8,513 nucleotides of DNA, taken from positions 1 through 8,513 of the forward strand of contig SHLN01000109.1 of the NCBI GenBank assembly GCA_004283105.1, in the 5' to 3' direction. Shown piece by piece: positions 1 to 5,361 of the stretch. The first letter of the stretch is position 1, and each line of letters begins with the position of its first letter. Under the pieces are notes generated by a model. It saw nothing but the letters and a program-made list of their open reading frames with translations, was not told the origin of the DNA and did no database searches. This DNA is from Acidimicrobiia bacterium. Lineage in GTDB: Bacteria > Actinomycetota > Acidimicrobiia > Spongiisociales > SHLN01. The translations under genes and the position numbers were made by a program.

Positions 1-159
1 GCCGCGTGCCACCGGCCGGCCGACGAAGAACCCCGCGATGGCAATGGCCACGAGGACAATAACGACAACGAGCGCCGCACCTTCACCAAGTGTGAACAGG
101 GCTGCCGCGCCCCCGAAGAGCGCCGCCAGCAACCCGAAGACGAAGAGCGCAGCTTTCAT
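1..159 (-). CDS. Small membrane protein, N-terminal part (cut by window edge)
   Basis: The reading frame opens with ATG at 159 and stays open for 53 codons to the left edge, so only the N-terminus is visible. The protein starts MKAALFVFGLLAALFGGAAA and has two hydrophobic stretches, about residues 3-22 and 27-47, separated by a short LGEG turn. It ends in a basic GRPVARG segment that is probably cytoplasmic. The first helix could be a signal anchor. I recognise no family, and a function cannot be named from 53 residues. There is no Shine-Dalgarno sequence before the ATG; instead a TAAGTT hexamer lies 6 nt upstream, which suggests a leaderless message. It is on the same strand as the M15 lipoprotein gene but separated from it by 183 bp containing an inverted repeat, so a separate transcript is likely. 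Confidence 0.6.
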   Translation of the reverse strand, partial: MKAALFVFGLLAALFGGAAALFTLGEGAALVVVIVLVAIAIAGFFVGRPVARG

Positions 160-171
160 GGGACGAACTTA
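160..171 (-). promoter_or_regulatory. Candidate leaderless -10 box for the left-edge membrane gene
   Basis: Read on the minus strand, TAAGTT (171 to 166) is followed by six bases and then the ATG at 159. A TANNNT -10 box with this spacing would place the transcription start on or next to the A of the ATG. No ribosome binding site is visible and no clear -35 box was found. The same arrangement precedes two other minus-strand genes in the window. Confidence 0.4.
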
Positions 172-202
172 CAGCGGGACGCTCGCGGTGTGTGGCTATT
201 GC

Positions 203-343
203 GCCGCTGCCCGCTTCCCGCTTCCCGCTCCCCGCAAGAAGAGCTTCCGCACCCAATGCTCGTGATGTAGCGGTTGGTTGGTAAGCGATCCAGGATTCTG
301 CTCGTTCTGGGCGGGTTGCCAGCAGCGGGTGGCGGGCAGCGGC
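203..343. repeat. Long imperfect inverted repeat with 33-bp arms and a 75-nt spacer
   Basis: The arm at 203-235 is the reverse complement of 311-343 at 26 of 33 positions, by hand alignment. The outer seven bases (CAGCGGC) and three GCGGG blocks match perfectly and in register. The right arm ends on the last base of the M15 gene's stop codon, so the M15 transcript could fold into this structure immediately after translation ends. It may act as a terminator or 3'-end stabiliser, or be a small repeat element; the sequence alone does not decide. There is no T-tract. No coding potential is evident in the spacer. Confidence 0.55.
210..235. repeat. 7-bp tandem repeat array, unit CCCGCTT
   Basis: Three full units and a five-base partial unit lie head to tail: CCCGCTT, CCCGCTT, CCCGCTC, CCCGC. 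The array is non-coding, lies between two minus-strand genes, and forms most of the left arm of the inverted repeat at 203-343. Confidence 0.7.
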
Positions 344-345
344 TA
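311..345. repeat. Degenerate 7-bp repeat array, unit GCGGGNN
   Basis: Five consecutive heptads read GCGGGTT, GCCAGCA, GCGGGTG, GCGGGCA, GCGGCTA; three keep GCGGG intact. The array ends inside the stop codon of the M15 gene. It is complementary to the CCCGC blocks at 210-235 and forms the right arm of the inverted repeat. Confidence 0.5.
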
Positions 346-1506
346 AGAATCAAACCACTCGAAATGGCCCGGGTCCGGGTTGACCCAGAGGTGGCCGGAG
401 GTGAGGCCGGCGGTGTAGAGGGCAACCAGGAGGTCGGGGTCCGTTGGCGAGTAGGGGCCGTCGAGGGGCTCGAAGAAGTTGATATCGGCCGCGGCACCAA
501 ATGAGTGATGGGAGATGGCAAGCCGGTTGGCGATGAACCGGGGGTTCCAACAGCCCCGGTAGGAGGCCCGATTGATCTTGGATCCGTTGCCGGCTTCCTC
601 CAACTCGGTCATGGCCTGGCGGAGCATTTCGACGAACTCGCGATGGCAGGTCACGCTCCCGAGCAGCGGGATCGTCTCGGTCACGATGTTCTCCTCCCGC
701 CAGGCACGCTCCTGCTCGAAGGTGCCGCCACCCGGGCGAATAGTGAACTCGCCGAACCGGTCCTTGAACGCCGCTTGCGATCTCACCGAGTCTCCGTGGC
801 GAAACACGAGCACCTCGCCCCAGGCTCGCACCGTCACCGGTTCGCCCGCGATCGTCTTCACCTCGGCCTCGAGATCGGCCCGCTCACCGTCGAACCAGAA
901 CACGGCGTACTTGTCGAGGAACGTGGCAAACACCTCGAGATCCGAGCGCGCGGTCACGATTTCGGCGTCACCGACGTAGTCGTCGTCTACGATGCCGGCC
1001 ACGGTCACCTCGAGGCCATCCGAGAAGGTGATGGTGTCCCCGATATCGAGCCGACGGAGGGCCGCGCTCGTGGAGCCAAGCAGGACCTCGTCGTCCGACA
1101 TCGCCCGCAGGACGTCGCTCTCGGGACCGGGCACGAAGTCGGCGTGGGCCGCAGCATCCACCGCATGGATCTCGACGGGAATCACGAACCCGTCGGCAGG
1201 CTCATCGACGATCGTGCCATCGGCCTTGGCCGTCCTGGCGATGTGGGCGTCACCAACCCTCACCATCGAGACGGTGCCGACGCCGGCAATTGCCGCCAGG
1301 TCTTCCGAAATCGTTTCGACGAGGGCCGTTGGCTGCCAGGCCAGGTGCCAACCTCCAGGCACTTCGGTCGTCGTGGTCGTCGGAGCAGGCATCGTCGTGG
1401 ATGGACCAGCCGACGTCGGCGGGGTTGTCGAGACTGATGTGTCGTCTCCGGACCCACTGCTGCACGCTGAGGCAACAAGGACGATAACGAGCAATAGGCG
1501 GCGCAT
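343..1506 (-). CDS. Lipoprotein with C-terminal M15 D,D-/L,D-type peptidase domain
   Basis: This 387-residue exported protein probably cleaves peptide cross-links or stem peptides of peptidoglycan. It starts MRRLLLVIVLVASAC, a signal peptide ending in a lipobox with Cys15 as the lipidation site. A Thr/Ser/Pro-rich linker follows to about residue 50. The M15 domain lies at about 248-387: a SYRG motif with Arg317, then SHHSFGAAAD with zinc ligands His334 and Asp341, then DPGHFEW with probable catalytic Asp378 and third zinc ligand His381. All key residues are present, so it should be active. Cys287 and Cys319 could form a disulfide. Residues about 60-230 are not peptidase; VLLGSTSAALRRLDIGDTIT and VTVAGIVDDD resemble the extracytoplasmic domain of MacB/FtsX-type permeases, a tentative match. 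The ATG at 1506 is the only start giving a proper signal peptide, and the start looks leaderless. Whether it acts as a carboxypeptidase or an endopeptidase is unknown. Confidence 0.88.
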   Translation of the reverse strand: MRRLLLVIVLVASACSSGSGDDTSVSTTPPTSAGPSTTMPAPTTTTTEVPGGWHLAWQPTALVETISEDLAAIAGVGTVSMVRVGDAHIARTAKADGTIVDEPADGFVIPVEIHAVDAAAHADFVPGPESDVLRAMSDDEVLLGSTSAALRRLDIGDTITFSDGLEVTVAGIVDDDYVGDAEIVTARSDLEVFATFLDKYAVFWFDGERADLEAEVKTIAGEPVTVRAWGEVLVFRHGDSVRSQAAFKDRFGEFTIRPGGGTFEQERAWREENIVTETIPLLGSVTCHREFVEMLRQAMTELEEAGNGSKINRASYRGCWNPRFIANRLAISHHSFGAAADINFFEPLDGPYSPTDPDLLVALYTAGLTSGHLWVNPDPGHFEWFDS

Positions 1507-1519
1507 TCGAGCGACCCTA
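1507..1519 (-). promoter_or_regulatory. Candidate leaderless -10 box for the M15 lipoprotein gene
   Basis: On the minus strand TAGGGT (1519 to 1514) sits seven bases before the ATG at 1506, and no Shine-Dalgarno sequence intervenes. The spacing suits transcription starting at or within a base of the start codon. A convincing -35 hexamer was not found. Confidence 0.35.
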
Positions 1520-1643
1520 GTGGCGCTCCGGACTCAGTTGGTTCATCGTCCGATCGTCATCCGGTGTGAGCGCGGGGTCTGAGTGAACTAGCCGCGACGA
1601 TCAGATAGTGTGCTGCGAGCAATTCCGATCGAGACTACTGTTA

Positions 1644-1671
1644 GTGGTCAAAGACCACGGCGGGTGGTCTT
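1644..1671 (+). promoter_or_regulatory. Two overlapping, mutually exclusive hairpins in the leader of the SGNH hydrolase gene
   Basis: GTGGTC (1644-1649) pairs with GACCAC (1653-1658) around an AAA loop. The middle segment AAGACCAC (1651-1658) also pairs, eight bases perfectly, with GTGGTCTT (1664-1671) around a five-base loop. Both cannot form together. The downstream hairpin ends ten bases before the ribosome binding site at 1682-1689. As DNA, the two GTGGTC copies are 20 bp apart, about two helical turns, and could instead be a repressor operator. Candidate -10 boxes upstream are TAGTGT (1606-1611) and TACTGT (1636-1641); neither has a good -35, so it is not certain that the hairpins are transcribed. 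Confidence 0.45.
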
Positions 1672-1681
1672 GGTTTCGCTC

Positions 1682-1689
1682 AGGTGGAG
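1682..1689 (+). promoter_or_regulatory. Ribosome binding site that fixes the GTG start of the SGNH hydrolase
   Basis: AGGTGGAG lies six bases before GTG at 1696, an ideal distance. A longer frame could begin at GTG 1684, but that codon lies inside this purine-rich element and has no site of its own, so 1696 is preferred. Confidence 0.65.
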
Positions 1690-1695
1690 AAACAC

Positions 1696-3156
1696 GTGCT
1701 CACAAAGAACTGGCAGCAACTTGCCGCCGCATTCCTCATGCTGGCCGCCGTGCTTGTCGTCGCGCCACCGGAGGCCGGGGCCGCCGCCCCGCTGAGAATC
1801 CTCCTCGCCGGGGACTCAATCACCGAGGGCTCGGGTGGCGACACCGCCTACCGATGTGACCTCTGGGACGCCCTCGGCGGAGCCGTCGACTTGGTCGGGA
1901 CACGGACCGACGTCGAGGATTGCGGAACGGCGGGATTCGACGCCGATCACGCGGCGCAGGGCGGGATCACGACCGCCGACTGGGTCGACACTATGGGCCC
2001 GGCTGCGTTTGCCCTCGACTACGACGCGGCGCTCGTTCACATCGGCACCAACGACGTGAACGGAGTGAACTTCGACTGGACCCAGGCCTACGTGGACGGT
2101 CTGGAGATCGAATACCGGCAACTCATTGCCGGGCTCCGACAGAACAACCCGGACGTGACTATCTACCTCGCTCAGATCATCCCCTGCAGTTTCGGTCCGG
2201 ATGGATCAGGCTTCCTCGGCTGCGATGTCACGCACGAGGGAGGCCAGGACAACAACGGCCAACCGGTCGAGGGCATCAACGACGTGTGGGCCCGCATCGC
2301 CGGCGACTCGTCGACCGCCGCCTCCCCTATCGTCCTCGTCGACCAGACCGCCGGATTCAACCTGAGCGACCTCAAGGCAGACGGCGTTCACCCCAACACG
2401 TCCGGCAAGGCGAAGATCGCCGCCAAGTGGGCGGCCGCCCTCGATCCCCAGTTGGACGACGAGGTTGTGCTCGTGGAACCGGGCGGCCGGTGGCACATCC
2501 GGCGCCCCGGACAGGCCGACTACACGTTCTTCTACGGCAATCCCGGCGACGTCCCCCTGTTCGGTGATTGGGACGGCGACGGCCTCGACACACCGGGCAT
2601 GTATCGGCCCTCGAACGGATTCGCCTACCTGACCAATACCCTGCCGAGCAACGGCGGTGTCGGAGCCGGCGAGATCGAGTTCTTCTTCGGGATTCCGGGT
2701 GACCAGGTATTCGTCGGGGATTGGGACGGCATCAACGGCGACAGCCTCGGCATCAGCCGCAACGGCCAGATCTTCTTGCGGAACACCAACAGCACCGGGT
2801 TCGCAGACCTCGAGTTCTGGTTCGGCCTCCCCACCGATATCGCCTTCGGTGCGGACACCGATGGAGACGGCAAGGACTCGGTGATCGTCTATCGACAGAG
2901 CAACTCGTTTGCGTACTACACGGACGACACCAGCCAGGGGGTCGCTCCCACCGACGGACAGCTCTTCTTCGGAATCCCCGGAGACCAATTCGTCATGGGA
3001 GATTGGGACGGCGACGGTATCGACACACCGGGGATCTTTCGCGGCTCCACCTCCACCATCTACCTGCGCAATTCAAACGACACGGGGAACGCCGACGAGT
3101 CCTACAGCTGGGGAGGATCGACGTGGCGGCCGGTAGCCGGACGTTCGACCCGATAG
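1696..3156 (+). CDS. Secreted SGNH/GDSL-family hydrolase with C-terminal Asp-rich propeller-like repeats
   Basis: This 486-residue protein is predicted to be an exported esterase or deacetylase-type hydrolase, perhaps acting on polysaccharide esters or lipids; the substrate is not evident. A signal peptide covers about residues 1-31 (basic start, hydrophobic core, AGAAA end). The SGNH domain spans about 32-255: block I GDSITEG with nucleophile Ser41, block III GTND at 117-120, and block V DGVHPN with catalytic Asp229 and His232. The conserved Gly of block II is not obvious by eye. From about 258 to the end there are four diverged repeats, anchored near residues 281, 332, 377 and 426, each with GxPxD followed by an acidic loop such as GDWDGDGxDT, and a fifth partial unit, WGGSTWRPVAG. 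The DxDxDG loops look able to bind calcium, as in FG-GAP/VCBS-type propeller repeats. The GTG start at 1696 has a strong ribosome binding site. The gene is monocistronic, ending 4 bp from the convergent MFS gene. Confidence 0.88.
   Translation: MLTKNWQQLAAAFLMLAAVLVVAPPEAGAAAPLRILLAGDSITEGSGGDTAYRCDLWDALGGAVDLVGTRTDVEDCGTAGFDADHAAQGGITTADWVDTMGPAAFALDYDAALVHIGTNDVNGVNFDWTQAYVDGLEIEYRQLIAGLRQNNPDVTIYLAQIIPCSFGPDGSGFLGCDVTHEGGQDNNGQPVEGINDVWARIAGDSSTAASPIVLVDQTAGFNLSDLKADGVHPNTSGKAKIAAKWAAALDPQLDDEVVLVEPGGRWHIRRPGQADYTFFYGNPGDVPLFGDWDGDGLDTPGMYRPSNGFAYLTNTLPSNGGVGAGEIEFFFGIPGDQVFVGDWDGINGDSLGISRNGQIFLRNTNSTGFADLEFWFGLPTDIAFGADTDGDGKDSVIVYRQSNSFAYYTDDTSQGVAPTDGQLFFGIPGDQFVMGDWDGDGIDTPGIFRGSTSTIYLRNSNDTGNADESYSWGGSTWRPVAGRSTR
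2566..3032 (+). repeat. Internal repeat region of the hydrolase gene, with near-identical 32-bp copies
   Basis: The DNA at 2566-2597 and 3001-3032 is the same at 30 of 32 bases (both begin GATTGGGACGGCGACGG) and encodes the acidic loops of repeats one and four. Repeats two and three between them are more diverged. The 435-bp offset is 145 codons, a whole number of codons covering three repeat units. This suggests growth by in-frame duplication or homogenisation of the outer copies. Confidence 0.6.
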
Positions 3157-3160
3157 ACCG

Positions 3161-4390
3161 CTAGGAACCAGTTGCGGCGATCCCCGGCCGATACCGCGCC
3201 AGGACGGCAAACGGGATCACGACGAGCGAGGCGCCGAGCAGGGCCAGCAGCGAGTAGCTCCCAAGTTCCAGCAATGCCCCCGAAGACAACGACGCAATCG
3301 CCGCCGAGGTCCACACGATCGAGTCCGCTAGGCCCTGCAGGGGGACGCGGGAGGATGCCGGAGCGCCTTCGGTGAGGAGCGCACTGGCGGCTACAAACCC
3401 GAAATTCCACCCCAGCCCGAGCAAGAACAGGGACGCCACGAGCAAGACCCGCTCGTCACCGGCCGCAAACGATGCCAGCACCGCCGATACCAGCAGCATG
3501 ATCTGGCCAATGACGATGACCTTGACGCGGCCAAATCGATCGCTCAGGAAGCCGGTGAGCGGCGAAAACGCAAACATCCCCAGCGTATGGGCGGCAATGA
3601 CGAGCCCCACGATCCCGAGCTCCTCCCCTGCCCGGCGGATGTGGACCGGCGTCATGGTCATGATCATCACCATGACGACCTGGCCGACGATCAACGCGGC
3701 CAGCGCCACCCGAGCATTGTTTCCGGCCAGGCGGGGCCCGGCGCGCGACGGTGCGGCCGGATCGTGAACGGGGGCAAATGACAGCGGATCGGGACGGAGC
3801 CACCGCAGCACCACCACCGCCGCCACCGCCGCAAACAGCGCCGCCATCACCAGCGGACCTGCCAATCCCTCGATTCCCAGTGACTCGGCGAATCCTTCGG
3901 CCGGTGCCAGCAGCACCGGTCCGAGCACCGACCCGATGGTGCCGGCCCATACGACCAGGCTGATGGCGAACGCCTGGCGGCGCAGCGGGGTGATATCGGC
4001 TGCCGCGTACCGGGACAGACGCTCGGCGGCGATGCCCATCCCAAACAGGAACATTCCTGCCACGAAGATGGGAAATGAGCCGGCATTGACGGCGAGCGCC
4101 GCTAATCCGCCCCCGCCGGCGCTAACGGCAAGACCAACGCCCAATCCGATCCGGCGCCCCGAACGGGCCATCAGCCACGAAATCGGCGGGGTGCCGGCGG
4201 CGATCCCGATCGTGGCAGTGGCCGCCGGAAGTCCGCCGAGCGTGGCCGAGCCGAGCATGTCTTCCGCCGCCAGGGCCGCAACCGTCAGAGCCGCAATCAA
4301 TCCGGTTCGCGTGAGGGCGCTCCCGGCGAACAGAACGCCCAGCAACCGTCGCCGGACCGGCGGCGAAGGAAGCGTGGGCGGGTCCGGCAT
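3161..4390 (-). CDS. MFS transporter, 12 predicted membrane helices
   Basis: This 409-residue inner-membrane protein belongs to the major facilitator superfamily and probably moves a small molecule using the proton gradient. Hydrophobic helices run through the whole length, in two halves split by a loop around residues 197-225 (RPDPLSFAPVHDPAAPSR). The second half has a textbook motif A, GFLSDRFGRVK at 280-290, between its second and third helices. The matching loop in the first half is WLMARSGRRIG at about 72-82. An efflux role is plausible, but substrate cannot be inferred. The frame can be extended to a TTG at 4456, but the added 22 residues are not hydrophobic and have no ribosome binding site. 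ATG 4390 has a TACACT box exactly six bases upstream and is preferred. The gene is divergent from the ABC operon and its 3' end abuts the hydrolase gene. Confidence 0.87.
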   Translation of the reverse strand: MPDPPTLPSPPVRRRLLGVLFAGSALTRTGLIAALTVAALAAEDMLGSATLGGLPAATATIGIAAGTPPISWLMARSGRRIGLGVGLAVSAGGGGLAALAVNAGSFPIFVAGMFLFGMGIAAERLSRYAAADITPLRRQAFAISLVVWAGTIGSVLGPVLLAPAEGFAESLGIEGLAGPLVMAALFAAVAAVVVLRWLRPDPLSFAPVHDPAAPSRAGPRLAGNNARVALAALIVGQVVMVMIMTMTPVHIRRAGEELGIVGLVIAAHTLGMFAFSPLTGFLSDRFGRVKVIVIGQIMLLVSAVLASFAAGDERVLLVASLFLLGLGWNFGFVAASALLTEGAPASSRVPLQGLADSIVWTSAAIASLSSGALLELGSYSLLALLGASLVVIPFAVLARYRPGIAATGS

Positions 4391-4402
4391 GGGGAGAGTG
4401 TA
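4391..4402 (-). promoter_or_regulatory. Candidate leaderless -10 box for the MFS gene
   Basis: TACACT on the minus strand (4402 to 4397) is followed by six bases and then ATG at 4390, so transcription would begin at the start codon itself. There is no Shine-Dalgarno sequence. The -35 region is not convincing. This box argues against the upstream TTG start, which would lie far upstream of the predicted transcript. Confidence 0.5.
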
Positions 4403-4489
4403 CGAGCCGGGCAACGGCCGATCGGTGACCGGACGTTGACCAACGGCCCTGTCCAACCGCCCGGCGAGCCGTCACCGTAGGTTTGACAC

Positions 4490-4495
4490 GAGGAG
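4490..4495 (+). promoter_or_regulatory. Ribosome binding site of the ABC exporter operon
   Basis: GAGGAG is five bases before ATG 4501 and selects it over an in-frame ATG at 4483. A TAGGTT hexamer at 4478-4483 could be a -10 box giving a very short leader, but no matching -35 was found; TTGACA at 4483-4488 has no -10 at the right distance. Confidence 0.6.
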
Positions 4496-4500
4496 ACATC

Positions 4501-5361
4501 ATGACCGAGCCAGCCATCCGGGTCGATGGACTTCACTACGCCTTCGGCGCCAACACTGCGGTTGACGATGTGTCTTTCACGGTCGCTCCCGGCGAGATTC
4601 TCGGGTTCCTCGGGCCGAACGGTGCCGGGAAGTCGACCACGATCAAGATGATGACCGGTCTGCTCGATCCGCAAGCCGGAACCATCACCGTCCTCGGCAT
4701 GTCGATGCCCGGGGAGAAGGAGGCGATCCAGGCCGAGATCGGGGTGTGCTTTGAGGAGAAGAACCTCTACCTGAACATGACCGGACGGGAGAACCTCGTG
4801 TTCTTTGCCAGGCTATTCGGGATCAAGGGCCTCGATCCCGACCCGCTCCTCCGCCGGGTCGATCTGTTCGACCGAGCAGATGACCGCGCCGCCGACTATT
4901 CGAAGGGCATGCGCCAGCGTCTCATGGTGGCTCGCAGCCTCGTCAACCGACCCCGCGTGCTGTTCCTCGACGAGCCGACCGATGGGCTCGACCCGGTGTC
5001 GTCACTCGCCATTCGTCGCATCATTCGGGAGGAAGCGGACCGCGGAGCGGCGGTGGTGCTCACCACCCACGACATGCTCGAAGCCGACAAACTGTCCGAC
5101 CGGGTCGCCTTCATCCATGAGGGGCGGATTCTTGCCATCGACGCCCCCGAGACGCTGAAACTCGCTCACGGGAAGCGCAGCGTGCGGGTTCGCTCGCAAC
5201 GAGGCGGCGAGGTTGAGGAATCGGTGATCTCGCTCGACGGAGACGGTGCCGATGATGAGATCCGCCGGGCGGTCGGTGTCGAGGGATTGCTGACCATCCA
5301 CACCGAGGAAGCAACGCTCGAGGACATCTTCATCGAGTTCGCCGGCCGGGGCCTGCGGTGA
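4501..5361 (+). CDS. ABC transporter ATP-binding protein of an ABC-2 type exporter
   Basis: This 286-residue cytoplasmic ATPase powers the exporter formed with the next two genes. Its nucleotide-binding domain has Walker A GPNGAGKST (38-46, Lys44), signature YSKGMRQRL (133-141), Walker B LFLDEPTDGLDP (154-165, catalytic Glu158) and the H-loop His190 in TTHDM. At the Q-loop the sequence reads GVCFEEKNLY (81-90), with Glu where most ABC ATPases have Gln. Residues from about 225 form the C-terminal extension typical of drug- and Na+-exporter ATPases, ending LEDIFIEFAGRGLR. The start is ATG 4501, supported by its ribosome binding site. Its stop overlaps the next start (GTGA), so translation is probably coupled. 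NatA- and DrrA-type ATPases are the closest broad relatives; the substrate is unknown. Confidence 0.93.
   Translation: MTEPAIRVDGLHYAFGANTAVDDVSFTVAPGEILGFLGPNGAGKSTTIKMMTGLLDPQAGTITVLGMSMPGEKEAIQAEIGVCFEEKNLYLNMTGRENLVFFARLFGIKGLDPDPLLRRVDLFDRADDRAADYSKGMRQRLMVARSLVNRPRVLFLDEPTDGLDPVSSLAIRRIIREEADRGAAVVLTTHDMLEADKLSDRVAFIHEGRILAIDAPETLKLAHGKRSVRVRSQRGGEVEESVISLDGDGADDEIRRAVGVEGLLTIHTEEATLEDIFIEFAGRGLR

Noticed and set aside
505..1437. A 310-codon open frame on the plus strand opposite the M15 gene
   Set aside because: It is antisense to a gene with a signal peptide and complete catalytic motifs. Its product is Arg/His/Gly-rich without any recognisable domain, as expected for an open antisense frame in GC-rich DNA.
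2206..2988. A 260-codon open frame on the minus strand opposite the hydrolase gene
   Set aside because: The product is a Val/Gly/Asp-rich sequence mirroring the repeats of the sense gene, with no start signal and no domain.
3660..3680. ATGATCATCACCATGAC stretch that looks like a repeat or regulatory motif
   Set aside because: It simply encodes the methionine-rich membrane helix MVMIMTMT of the MFS protein on the other strand.
4391..4456. N-terminal extension of the MFS protein to a TTG at 4456
   Set aside because: The extra residues are hydrophilic, there is no ribosome binding site, and a -10 box lies within the extension exactly six bases before ATG 4390.
4483..4488. TTGACA as a -35 box for the ABC operon
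   Set aside because: The matching -10 would fall inside the coding region at about 4506-4511, where the sequence does not resemble one.
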